Position numbers and translations under genes: made by a program
NCBI GenBank assembly: GCA_917880885.1
Contig: OU862913.1
Coordinates: 5,828,001-5,892,000 of the forward strand
DNA from: Limnephilus marmoratus
Taxonomy: Eukaryota > Arthropoda > Insecta > Trichoptera > Limnephilidae
DNA length: 64,000 nucleotides
Direction of reading: 5' to 3'
Notes under the pieces: model-generated
What the model was told of the DNA's origin: nothing
Database searches by the model: none
The model's input: the letters and a program-made list of their open reading frames with translations, nothing else
Part shown: one piece after another, positions 21,464 to 30,289 of the stretch
Position numbering within the stretch: position 1 is the first letter of the stretch
Layout of the letters: each line of letters starts with the position of its first letter

Positions 21464-21556
21464 AAGTTTTAATAGGTTTACTTATATTACCTCTCACCTT
21501 TGTATTTTGATATCCCTCATCTGTGAAATAGATTATATTTCTATTGAACGTTTACA

Positions 21557-21562
21557 AATAAA
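21557..21562 (+). terminator. Putative poly(A) signal of METTL9-like gene
   Basis: AATAAA 94 bases after the stop codon at 21463. Confidence 0.5.
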
Positions 21563-22140
21563 ATTTTAGCATAGGAAAAAAAAATGGTTTATCAAGTAAA
21601 TAAATGTTAATTAATGTTGTATGGTATGGGGGTTGCGAGATTTTTTCGATTAGTTACCCCAAAATAAATATGTGTCAAAATATGTAGTGTGCAATGCTAT
21701 TTATTACCGATCTGAGACTTGAAATTGAGAAAAAACTGACTTATTTATTCTACACTATTTGCTAATCTTATTTTCTTTATTTTAACAGGTTGACTGTTTA
21801 CAAAGTTGCTCACGCATTGACCGATGCTATCATAACTATATAATATAAGAATCTAAAAAAAAAAAAATGCCAAAACAATAAATAATTTATGTATAATGTT
21901 AATTATTTGTTGTACTGATGTGTTCTTCTATGTGTATAATGTTTGTAAATGTTTTACGACACATTTATATTATGTCTGTAGTCTTGTTCTTTTCATACCT
22001 CGAGAAATAAAAGAAACTTTTTTTATTTATTTATATATTTGTTAAATTATTTTGTGTTATTTAGTACAATTAAACAACAATATTTTTTAACCATGGCAGT
22101 AGCTGTCGTGCAAGGCTGCAGAAAACCATGTCTAAACTGC
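21563..22140. other. AT-rich intergenic sequence
   Basis: No gene recognised. A T-rich run with TTTATTTATTTATATATTTG near 22020-22040 may be an old retroposon tail. Confidence 0.3.
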
Positions 22141-22149
22141 AGCAACTCA

Positions 22150-22262
22150 CTCTTTATTTTAATAAAACAAATATAATAATGATCTTTTCGATATTAGTTT
22201 TTGGGGTGTTACGCCGTGTTGCGCTACCTCCTTTAGCCAACGTTCCGGACAGCGTTGCAATG
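22150..22262 (-). repeat. Left arm of hammerhead-bearing palindrome
   Basis: The minus strand reads GTTGCAACGCTGTCCGGAAC (approximately), GTTGGCTAAAG, GGAGGTAGCGCAACACGGCG and TAACACCCCAAAAAC. It is the inverse of 25519-25640. The arm stops within stem II, at the LINE insertion point. Confidence 0.7.
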
Positions 22263-25200
22263 TTTATTTATTTATTTATTGTTGTTATACGCCCGTGGGG
22301 GCTTTTACATAGATTAGAAAATAATATTTAAGATATCTAGGATAACACATACATAGAATTTATACCAAAAGTTATAAAAGTGAAAAAACTTTTAAGAATA
22401 TACAAGTAGTTTTTAAAGAAAAAAAAACCACTTGTATAATCTTGTGAAAACCCGTGAAATATTTTAAACAATGTAATATTTAACAATAACATAGAACAAA
22501 ATATAATATAAACATTACAATAACAAATCAAATCGTTAAATATATTATACCCTTGTTACAATAATTTGTAGGATTCAACAAAGTGTTGGTTTAAATTGCA
22601 TTTTAGAATGTAAAGGGAATCAGCAAATACATCTACAATACCACCAAACTTGTTGCCTAAATAATGCATCCTATTGGTAAGTGAGTGTGATTGATAGTTA
22701 GTTGTGTATGTGTTGCAAAAGAATGTTATATTTTGTCTAGTATTCCTTGTCGGTACAAGAAGTTTAATAGTAGAAACGATGGCAGGACTGTCAATTAGGT
22801 TGTTCATAATTCTGTACAATAAAATTAGGTCTGAAATGATTCTTCTGTCAGACAGCGTAATTAAATTTAGTCGATTCATTAAACTTAAATAATTAATGTT
22901 TTCTATTGGAATTTTGAGTTTGAAATTTAAGTACCTAAGAAATTTGTGTTGAACTCGTTCTATTTTGTTAGAGTGTACTTTATAGAAAGGGGACCAAATA
23001 GGTGAATTATATTCAACTTGACATCTAACTAATGAAATGTAGAGTGTTTTCATGCAATCCAAGGACTTAAAATCAGTTAGGGTTCTACAAAGGAAGCCAA
23101 GAATCTTTAAAGCCTTATTAGTTATATTATCTATATGTGGTGTGAATGTTAAGTTTGAATCGAATATAACTCCCAAGTCGCGAATTTGTAATACTGGTGT
23201 TAATTTTACATTATTTAAATTATATTCATGTAAAATATGAGAATGAGTTCTGGAAAATCGTATTACTTGACATTTCTCAGTATTCAAAAATAACATATTT
23301 TGTTCGCACCATTTAAAAAATTCATCTAAATTAGCTTGTAAAATTAGGCAATCATATATATTTCGTATTTTTTTAAACAATTTTAGATCATCTGCAAAAA
23401 GTAGGACTTGTACATCTTTAAATATGTTTACAATGTCATTAATGAATATTAAGAAGAATATTGGGCCGAGGTGGGACCCTTGTGGGACACCACTTGTGGC
23501 CTCGAATACATAGGATTCTATAAAATTAATCCTCACACTAAGCACTCTATTACTGAGGTAACTGATAATCCATGTCAATAAACTTCCTTTGATGCCTAAC
23601 AGTCGGAGTTTGGATATAAGAATGTGATGTCGAACCTTATCAAATGCTTTACTGAAATCAGTGTATATAGAATCCACTTGTTGTTTCAGACTAAGGGATT
23701 CGGATATGTAATTATTATAGATAGTTAAATTACTTAAGGTAGATCGACCTCTGATAAAGCCATGTTGGTTAGGAACAATAATATTGTTGATAGGTTTTAC
23801 AATGGTATCTAATACTAATGACTCGAAAAGTTTGGGTAAAGCAGACATAATACAAATAGGTCTATAGTTTGATATATCGCTTTTGTCTCCTTTTTTATGA
23901 ATAGGCGTTAAATAACTCTTTTTCCACAGAGCCGGAAAACAGCCCGATGCTAAGGATTTGTTAAAAAGTTTTTGTATGGGATATATCAAACTATCAATGC
24001 AAGTTATTAAAAATATGGGAGGAATACCATCAGGTCCAGCAGATTTATTACTATCCAATGCGTTTATGCCCCTTTTTAAAGATTCTAATTTTATGAAACA
24101 TTGGCTTAGGTTTAATGACTCTTCCACTGAAGTAGTGGGGACTGCATTGACAGGAATATCTTTGTCGTAAACACTTTTAAATGAGTCAGCAAAGAGATTA
24201 ACTATACCCTCGATACTGTCAGCACATTTTTCTTTAAAATACATGTTATTAGGATATCCACAGTTATCGTTTCGCTGAGATTTAGTAAAATTCCAGAATT
24301 TTTTCACATTGTGATGACGTACCTCATTTTCTATTACGTTAACATAGTTACTATAGCATTTTATTGATAGTTCTTTACATTGTTTTCGTAGTTTAGTAAA
24401 TGTTATATAATCGTTAGGATTTCTGGTATGTTTATATTTTCTGTGGATACATTTTTTTTTATTAATTAAATTAGTTAATTCTTTTGTAAACCATTTCGGA
24501 TAATAAGATGATTTGAAGCTAACCCTGGGAACAAATTGTTCTATAGAGGTATTTAAAATCGAGTAAAAGTGTTCTAATTGATCATTTATATTATATTCCT
24601 CATCTAAAAAGGACCAATCTGTTTGGATAAGGTACTCAATAATATGATGGTATTCAGCTTTGGAAAAGTTATACGATGGGGCACTTGTTTTTTTTGAAGA
24701 TGTTAAAGGCATATTTGTTATGATAATATCCAATGGTGGGTGGTATTGATCTAACGGTAATAATAATTCGTCGGATAGTTCAACCACTATTTTCGAATCA
24801 CTTGAAAACACTAAATCCAACATTCGATTGTTAAAGTTGAAAATCTTGTTTGATTGAGTTAGTCCCAAGAATAAAGACATATCACGAATTTCACTGCATT
24901 TATCACACTGTAATTCTGCTTGGTTTGTAGCAGGTCCATTGTCATCTTGGCTGGTCCAGTTGGGAAGGTTATAATCACCGGCAATAATGAATTTTGCTTT
25001 AGGATATTTGAATTTGAGTACTTCTATGTCATCAATGTGATTTTTATATGTTTGCAAATCAGATGCAGGTGGGATATAGACACAGCCGATAATAATTTTT
25101 CCATTAGGTATATTGAGCAATACAAAAATTTGTTCAACACTTTTGTGTTTAACCGGTAATTTAGTAGATGATATATTCTTGGATACGCACAGCATCACAC

Positions 25201-25510
25201 CTCCTCCGTTAGACTTTTTGCTCGTAATAGAATTTCGATCAGAACGATATGTGGTATAGTGATGTAGGCCTAATTCAGACGAGCTGATGTCAGCATTTAA
25301 CCATGTTTCAGTTAAAAACAGAATGTCGTGTGAGAAGATTGGGGAGTTAGTTTTAAGTTGGTGCAATTTTGTACGCATTCCCCGTACATTTTGATAATAT
25401 CCTGTAAGTCTAGAAAATCTGTTCTGTTTGTTTTTCAGTTTTTTGATTGAGTTTTGATGATTTTGGGAATTCCATTGAAATGTTTGATTCGTAAATCGTA
25501 ATTCGTAAAT
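22263..25510 (-). mobile_element. LINE (Jockey-like), 3.25 kb, 9-bp TSD
   Basis: Its minus-strand 3' end reads AAAAGCCCCCACGGGCGTA and then an AATAAATAAATAAA tail ending at 22263. Flanks GTTGCAATG (22254-22262) and GTTGCAGTG (25511-25519) form a 9-bp target duplication with one mismatch. It encodes one long endonuclease/RT frame and no gag-like first ORF. It landed inside the stem II loop of a hammerhead palindrome. Confidence 0.8.
22556..25510 (-). CDS. LINE ORF2: apurinic endonuclease and reverse transcriptase
   Basis: About 980 codons uninterrupted. The N-terminal third is an AP-type endonuclease: YYQNVRGMRTK start, LTETWLN, IAGDYNLPNW, and a catalytic-His segment LDQYHPPLDI. The reverse transcriptase follows: SAGPDGIPPIFL, NYRPICIMSALPKLFESL, DSIYTDFSKAFDKV, ATSGVPQGSHLGPIFF and the catalytic FADD box in LLFADDLKLF. 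It replicates the element by target-primed reverse transcription. The open frame continues upstream to 25606 into the flanking repeat, but residues before IYELRF belong to host-side DNA. No stops or frameshifts are seen, so this copy looks young. Without a gag-like ORF it may be 5'-truncated. Confidence 0.85.
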   Translation of the reverse strand: MYELRFTNQTFQWNSQNHQNSIKKLKNKQNRFSRLTGYYQNVRGMRTKLHQLKTNSPIFSHDILFLTETWLNADISSSELGLHHYTTYRSDRNSITSKKSNGGGVMLCVSKNISSTKLPVKHKSVEQIFVLLNIPNGKIIIGCVYIPPASDLQTYKNHIDDIEVLKFKYPKAKFIIAGDYNLPNWTSQDDNGPATNQAELQCDKCSEIRDMSLFLGLTQSNKIFNFNNRMLDLVFSSDSKIVVELSDELLLPLDQYHPPLDIIITNMPLTSSKKTSAPSYNFSKAEYHHIIEYLIQTDWSFLDEEYNINDQLEHFYSILNTSIEQFVPRVSFKSSYYPKWFTKELTNLINKKKCIHRKYKHTRNPNDYITFTKLRKQCKELSIKCYSNYVNVIENEVRHHNVKKFWNFTKSQRNDNCGYPNNMYFKEKCADSIEGIVNLFADSFKSVYDKDIPVNAVPTTSVEESLNLSQCFIKLESLKRGINALDSNKSAGPDGIPPIFLITCIDSLIYPIQKLFNKSLASGCFPALWKKSYLTPIHKKGDKSDISNYRPICIMSALPKLFESLVLDTIVKPINNIIVPNQHGFIRGRSTLSNLTIYNNYISESLSLKQQVDSIYTDFSKAFDKVRHHILISKLRLLGIKGSLLTWIISYLSNRVLSVRINFIESYVFEATSGVPQGSHLGPIFFLIFINDIVNIFKDVQVLLFADDLKLFKKIRNIYDCLILQANLDEFFKWCEQNMLFLNTEKCQVIRFSRTHSHILHEYNLNNVKLTPVLQIRDLGVIFDSNLTFTPHIDNITNKALKILGFLCRTLTDFKSLDCMKTLYISLVRCQVEYNSPIWSPFYKVHSNKIERVQHKFLRYLNFKLKIPIENINYLSLMNRLNLITLSDRRIISDLILLYRIMNNLIDSPAIVSTIKLLVPTRNTRQNITFFCNTYTTNYQSHSLTNRMHYLGNKFGGIVDVFADSLYILKCNLNQHFVESYKLL

Positions 25511-25700
25511 GTTGCAGTGATCCGGTAGATCTGCCCTGATGATGGACACTGCAACGCTGTCCGAAACGTTGGCTAAAGAAGGAGGTAGCGCAACACGGCA
25601 TAACACCCCAAAAACAAATAACGAAAATACTTTTGGCCGTGAAAATCTTAAAACGTATCATAATAATGATCGTTTATTTCAGAATGTTGTGCAAAGCAAT
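25511..25700 (+). repeat. Right arm of hammerhead-bearing palindrome
   Basis: Inverse of 22150-22262 over at least 100 bp (GGAGGTAGCGCAACACGGC, TAACACCCCAAAAAC), carrying a complete hammerhead-like motif at 25532-25575. Confidence 0.7.
25532..25575 (+). ncRNA. Hammerhead-ribozyme-like motif
   Basis: GCC (stem I), CTGATGA (25536-25542), one extra T, GGACA...TGTCC (stem II), GAA, the palindrome ACGT (stem III), T (cleavage-site base, H17), then GGC pairing with the first GCC. All invariant core bases of a hammerhead are present. Confidence 0.6.
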
Positions 25701-25828
25701 ACATTCCATATTTTGAAATAGTTCAAACATTGACAAAATAACAATGCATTCATACATAGAATGGAACAGAAAATAAATGAAAAATATAGTATATAATAAT
25801 AAATCCAAAAAAATATGCAAATATCCGT

Positions 25829-25957
25829 TCATGGGGGATATTTGACAGGCTCCCATTTCCAGAAGGGCATCTCAGGGGGGACTCCATCTCCATCCAGGCA
25901 ACCATGGAAGTGATGATGGTATTCTTCGACTTGCGTAGTCTGCGCCATAAGCTTCCC
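25829..25957 (-). CDS. Terminal exon of an unidentified gene
   Basis: After the acceptor TTCCACCGCAG (minus strand) the frame GKLMAQTTQVEEYHHHFHGC then LDGDGVPPEMPFWKW and EPVKYPP ends at TGA. It has 42 codons with balanced base composition that stands out from the AT-rich background. I do not recognise the family. The phase-0 start is compatible with a donor GTAAAT inside the THAP-like exon just upstream (VLP|GTAAAT), so the two may belong to one transcript. Confidence 0.4.
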   Translation of the reverse strand, partial: GKLMAQTTQVEEYHHHFHGCLDGDGVPPEMPFWKWEPVKYPP

Positions 25958-26012
25958 CTGCGGTGGAACAAAAGTTTATTTTAATATAAACAGTTAACTT
26001 TTCCTTTTCATT

Positions 26013-26288
26013 ATCTATCTATCTGAGTGTCTGTATCTAGAGTCGGTCTGTCACACGGAGTATCAGAAGGCAATATGACTTCCACTGCCACGTCTTCTAG
26101 ATTTACAGGTAACACCGCTTCATCTTGTGGTTTTGGTTTTGTAGGATTCATATATATTTTTTCACGTATCAGACACCTTCCCTGTCTGTTTCTTAATTCT
26201 AAATTGCCTACTTCTACTTTTATCCAGGGAAATATTGAAGGAACTACACCTTTCAGTAGCTTTTGCCTGTACAGTACATCTGAAAATA
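26013..26288 (-). CDS. C-terminal exon of a THAP-domain-like protein
   Basis: Follows the acceptor TTATTTTCAG. It begins VLYRQKLLKGVVPSIFPW, which resembles the conserved end of a THAP zinc-finger domain (L-L-K-x-x-A-V-P-S/T-I-F). Acidic, low-complexity sequence with EVEVILPSD-like segments follows, then a stop. THAP domains are DNA-binding modules of about 90 aa; the Cys-containing N-terminal exon was not found in this window. It could be a host gene or a remnant of a P-element-type transposon, whose transposases also start with THAP. Confidence 0.5.
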
Positions 26289-26301
26289 AAATTAGGCTCA
26301 A

Positions 26302-26715
26302 ACTTCCATACTAAACTTACATGATATAAAATACGAAGCGGTCTACGTTGAAATAATAATAATTTGATTTTTTTCCTAAAACACTGAAAATTAAATTACA
26401 ATCACAAGTATACAGACACGGGACGAGAAATGCAAAGCAAATTAGACTGCCAACAATGAAGAATCACCCGCCCAGAAATCTCATGCCAGACAGTTTGATA
26501 ACCGTGTAATAAAATTATTGCAATACTTAATTGAAAATGTTTAATATGAAATAAGGTATTATGTCTACGGTAATTATTATGTTAGTTTTGGTTGACTACA
26601 CTAATATTTAGGTACGTTTGTCAAATAATGTCAACTGCGAAGGAAGGCAAAATATTGTGTATAAAATTTTGTGCATTCTATGTCAAATGTTTCTTTACGT
26701 GTTCATTAAACTATA
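26302..26715. other. Unassigned AT-rich stretch
   Basis: Upstream of the THAP-like exon on its strand. No C-x2-4-C start of a THAP domain could be found here. Confidence 0.3.
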
Positions 26716-26719
26716 CAAG

Positions 26720-27052
26720 TACTTCTTCAAACTTTGCAAAATAACTTTGTGGTATCATTTTTCATATAATGAATAAAAAATCACTTTGTTTAAACCACTA
26801 TTTTTAATACAATATCAACATGTTTCGACAACAATGTTGTCTTCATCAGGATATGATACTATAATAAGTATCATATCCTGATGAAGACAACATTGTTGTC
26901 GAAACATGTTGATATTGTATTAAAAATAGTGGTTTAAACAAACTATAATAAGTATCATATCCTGATGAAGACAACATTGTTGTCGAAACATGTTGATATT
27001 GTATTAAAAATAGTGGTTTAAACAAAGTGATTTTTTATTCATTATATATACA
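26720..27052. mobile_element. Hammerhead foldback repeat with tandem monomer
   Basis: The ends ATAATGAATAAAAAATCACT and the inverse at about 27025-27047 enclose a palindrome centred near 26865. The right arm is followed by a second direct copy 84 bp later. The arms contain CTGATGAAGACAAC, ATTGTTGTCGAAACATGTTG and the flank TTTGTTTAAACCAC. It is non-coding. Its flank resembles the 3' end of the Penelope-like element at 10.35-10.44 kb. Confidence 0.75.
26873..26916 (+). ncRNA. Hammerhead-ribozyme-like motif, foldback copy
   Basis: ATATC (stem I), CTGATGA (26878-26884), one extra A, GACAAC...GTTGTC (stem II), GAA, the palindrome ACATGT (stem III), T (H17), GATAT pairing fully with ATATC. An inverse copy lies at about 26816-26858 and a direct copy at about 26957-27000. 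Confidence 0.65.
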
Positions 27053-27143
27053 AGTACTATCTATATTATATTGGGGATTCATTATAGTAAGATATTAATT
27101 GAATGAGTCATGTACTTACTGTTAAAGTTATTATTATTGAATA

Positions 27144-27410
27144 GGGTCAGTGGGCCGGTTGTGGCCACCTTAAGGATTTTTTCGTTTTTGAATGAGCACC
27201 AAACTTGCACATAAATGTAAATTATAATTTTTCCAACATTAATGTACAATAAAAATGCCTGTCTTTAATATATGTAAATATATCGAATAACAGTTCTTTA
27301 ATTATTTTTAAATAATTTTTTTTCATTGAACTGGACCCATGCATTAGTTGTGGCCACAATTTAATCAGTTCTGGCCACACCCGTGTGCCGGTTTTGGCCA
27401 CATGAATCTA
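27144..27410. promoter_or_regulatory. Subterminal TGGCCA cluster, left end
   Basis: TGGCCA occurs near 27162, 27350, 27376 and 27395, mostly within (G)TTGTGGCCAC-like contexts that repeat part of the TIR. These are probable transposase-binding sites, by analogy with subterminal repeats of other DNA transposons. Confidence 0.5.
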
Positions 27411-27511
27411 TGTAGGGAACTTATATTTTTTTATCTAAATTAAACACAGTAATGATTATAAATCGATGTTTATTATTCAAGTTATACAATAAACTTATAA
27501 AAAAATAAGAT

Positions 27512-29731
27512 TTAGCGCATATTTAGACCTGAGAGTTCGATTTCGAAAGTATAAAAAGAATTTTGCCTTTTGGTTGTACCTGTAAACAATGGTGGTGGCA
27601 ATATCATTTTAATATCAATCTCAGCAACAGATGCCAAATCAGGAATTTGTGGCATTGTGAATTGGCTACCAGTGTTATTATGTTTTCTCAGGTAGCTTAT
27701 CTCGAACTCATTGTCTTCGTCTTTTGAACGCAATATTTTGCCGACATAATAAAAAGTGGCTTTGGGATTCTTGAATTCAACCAGGACATAATCTCCTTCC
27801 AGGGGTGTTCGATCTAGTTCTTCGAAACCCGACGGCTTTACCTGTGGAATCCAGTCTTCGCAGTCCGAATGAGACGTATCATGCAAATTTTCTTCCTCTG
27901 ACGTCTCTAAAATTTCAATAGTCGGTTTCTTTTTTTTAATGTTCCTATTTATTTTTTTAGCTAGTTTTATCTGTTTTTGTTCTTCTTTTCTGTCTTTCTC
28001 CTTTTCCTTAGCCATCATAATATCTTTCCATTTATCTGATGTTAACACCGAAGGAATATACTCTCTCTTTCGACTGGTAGTATTTGTCTTCTTTTCAGGC
28101 CATATGACGCAATTTTTCACTAATTCTGCGGCATTAGTCGGCATATTCAATTCTACAATCTCAGAAGAGGATACAATATCTTTAGATGTTGATGCTGATA
28201 CGTCCAGGATTTCTTCGTTTACCGCTATTGGAAATGAAGGTTCAATAACAGGAGTTTCTGGAGGCGTTGTAACTCGATCTAGATTAATACAAGTAAGATC
28301 TGTATTTGGCAATGCAGTATTATCGTCTTTGAAGGCCAGCCATACTTTATACAGGAACAACCCTTCAGTACAACCTGTCCAATCCATACCAGTGCTGTAA
28401 GTGACTTTGAAATCTTTAAGCATATTTGGTTCAATTTTACTCTCCAAATACTGTAGATGAGTCGATTCCACTAGGCGCATGTTTACATTAGTTTCAGTAT
28501 GTTTTGGTGCAGTTATAATTCTTTTATAGTTTACAAAATCAGGACCAAATGGATAAAGTCCGCAAGACTTGAATCCAGCTTTCACATTATTAGAAAAATT
28601 TGTATCATTTATCAGAATGTTGTTCAAAGCAGAAGGGAGATTAAATTTAGTTATTTCTTGTCCTTCGTTATCAATTCTCCACTTACGAATGTACTTCAAC
28701 CAACGTTGCTTTAAAGGAAAAAATACAGCCACGTCCAGTGGCTGCAGCATATGTGTTGTGTTTGGAACCAAGGCTATGACGATAATTCCGTTGTCTCTGC
28801 AAAGTGAACTCAGGTGAAGAGTCAGATGGGATTTATGTCCGTCTAAAAATAATACGATTGGAAATATTGTACCCTTTTCTTTGAGATAAGGCAGGAACAC
28901 ATTACCAATAAATTCATAGAAAGACTCAGCAGTCATCCACCCTTTGTCTGTCTTACCAATAGACCAACGATTAGGTGCATTTTGAACTACATCTGAATTC
29001 ATTCTTTTGTATTTGTAAAGTGTCAAAGGTGGAGCCAGTTCTCCAAGAGCATTTACTGTAAACAGAGTAGTGATATTTTCTTTATCACTGTTTTTTGAAG
29101 TGTCGTAAACATGTTCGCCTTTCGTCGCTAAGACAAGTCCACCTTTGGGGGCTAAGAAGAATGAAGTTTCATCGCAGTTCCATACTCGAGCAGGATCTTC
29201 AAAAATCTTACATCCATCAGGTCCTAACAAAGTAATGACTTCTTCAAACCAGTTTCTGATTTTTTCTTCGGTTATCAATGCGCGTGCCTTGTTTATGTAC
29301 TCTGCATGTTTTTTGCTTAAATCAGGATGTCTCGTCATAAATGACTCAAACCATGTCCTCCCAGGGCGATTATTGATGAAAGGAGTATTGATGTTGCCAG
29401 TAACAACAATCTTCTTTACGGAATCTAATAAACATTCCCTGTTAATTGGAAAACCTGCCCGGGCACAATCTTTAATCCACCTGACTAGTGACATCTCTAT
29501 TTCTATACCAAGTACAGCTTGTGGTCCTACGTGACCTGAGGCCGCTGGTGCACGTCCACATATTTTGTTACGCAAAGTACTACGGGGGACTTTGTAGTTT
29601 TTACTAGCAGTAGATACCTTCATACCTCCTTTTATAGCATCGAGGGCCAAAATCACTTTCGATGGTGAATAACAAAAAAGTTTGCGTTTTGAGTGCTCAA
29701 TAGCATCTTTCTTCTTATTTGCCGGAGTCAT
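27512..29731 (-). CDS. Pogo-family DDE transposase, 739 aa
   Basis: Catalyses cut-and-paste excision and insertion at TA sites, acting on the flanking inverted repeats. Start ATG at 29731; a GTG-initiated reading two codons upstream is unlikely. Residues about 20-62 form a Psq-type helix-turn-helix (FCYSPSKVILALDAIKGG...VPRSTLRNKI). A second DNA-binding HTH/CENPB-like region follows (WFESFMTRHPDLSKKHAE). The DDE domain has Asp187 (VWNCDETSFF), Asp297 (VLFLDGHKSH) and Asp333 (MLQPLDVAVF), a DD35D spacing. A lysine-rich linker (about 570-620) leads to a C-terminal module at about 643-683 (GDYVLVEFKNP...YYVGKI...YLRK) that looks like a small beta-barrel reader (Tudor/PWWP-like); this last point is inference. 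No frameshifts or stops. Confidence 0.88.
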   Translation of the reverse strand: MTPANKKKDAIEHSKRKLFCYSPSKVILALDAIKGGMKVSTASKNYKVPRSTLRNKICGRAPAASGHVGPQAVLGIEIEMSLVRWIKDCARAGFPINRECLLDSVKKIVVTGNINTPFINNRPGRTWFESFMTRHPDLSKKHAEYINKARALITEEKIRNWFEEVITLLGPDGCKIFEDPARVWNCDETSFFLAPKGGLVLATKGEHVYDTSKNSDKENITTLFTVNALGELAPPLTLYKYKRMNSDVVQNAPNRWSIGKTDKGWMTAESFYEFIGNVFLPYLKEKGTIFPIVLFLDGHKSHLTLHLSSLCRDNGIIVIALVPNTTHMLQPLDVAVFFPLKQRWLKYIRKWRIDNEGQEITKFNLPSALNNILINDTNFSNNVKAGFKSCGLYPFGPDFVNYKRIITAPKHTETNVNMRLVESTHLQYLESKIEPNMLKDFKVTYSTGMDWTGCTEGLFLYKVWLAFKDDNTALPNTDLTCINLDRVTTPPETPVIEPSFPIAVNEEILDVSASTSKDIVSSSEIVELNMPTNAAELVKNCVIWPEKKTNTTSRKREYIPSVLTSDKWKDIMMAKEKEKDRKEEQKQIKLAKKINRNIKKKKPTIEILETSEEENLHDTSHSDCEDWIPQVKPSGFEELDRTPLEGDYVLVEFKNPKATFYYVGKILRSKDEDNEFEISYLRKHNNTGSQFTMPQIPDLASVAEIDIKMILPPPLFTGTTKRQNSFYTFEIELSGLNMR

Positions 29732-29811
29732 TTTCACAGTTCTGAAGAAGAAACATAATAATTTATTAAGTTAAAATATCAAAATTAGCGGATATGTTCA
29801 TTTTTTTAGAT

Positions 29812-30287
29812 AATGGCCAAAACTAGTACTGTATGGGAGCCACTTGTGGCCACCAACGTGGCCACAACCCATACATTTGTATAAATTCTTGTGTCAGTAA
29901 TGGCCACATCGAAAAATCATGTTTAAACAACCAATTTTCTAAAAATAACCTCAAAAACATATTACTTTACCCTTTTATAATGGGTACAACTTGTTTTCAA
30001 ATAAAACATCAAAAGGATTACAAATATATATTGAGATTACTTACAGTGGGTTCCTTAAGGTTTTGGATAACAATCTCAATAAAAAATTCCGCAACACTTA
30101 TTTGCATCGACCAAACACAAACTGTTAACAATAAGATTTATTGTGTCACTTGTCAACGAAGACCATAGACAAATATGCATTTTGCCATAGAGTAAAAAAA
30201 GATTCGATTTTATTTAGCTTATATTTCGACTTGTAAAGTTGAAAATGGCCAGAACCGGCCCAATGGCCACAACCGGCCCACTGACCC
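29812..30287. promoter_or_regulatory. Subterminal TGGCCA cluster, right end
   Basis: TGGCCA recurs near 29814, 29844, 29858, 29902, 30245 and 30263, again overlapping GTGGCCAC or its inverse. It lies between the transposase start codon and the right TIR, so it may also cover the transposase promoter. Confidence 0.5.
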
Positions 30288-30289
30288 TA

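Larger units (their letters stand above)
27144..30287. mobile_element. Complete pogo-like (Tc1/mariner superfamily) DNA transposon
   Basis: Perfect terminal inverted repeats begin GGGTCAGTGGGCCGGTTGTG at 27144 and end with the inverse at 30287, with TA on both sides (27142-27143, 30288-30289). Total length 3144 bp with one long transposase gene on the minus strand. The subterminal regions carry several TGGCCA sites on each side. Intact ORF and matching ends suggest a recent insertion. Confidence 0.9.

Noticed and set aside
22263..25510. A retrotransposon with genuine terminal inverted repeats
   Set aside because: The inverted flanks are outside a 9-bp target duplication and match a hammerhead palindrome family, so nested insertion explains them.
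25511..25606. Upstream extension of the LINE protein (LCRVALPPSLANVSDSVAV)
   Set aside because: This part lies outside the target duplication and is the antisense of the hammerhead repeat, so it is not LINE coding sequence.
29732..29737. GTG start for the pogo transposase two codons upstream
   Set aside because: Eukaryotic initiation at GTG is unlikely, and an in-frame ATG follows immediately.
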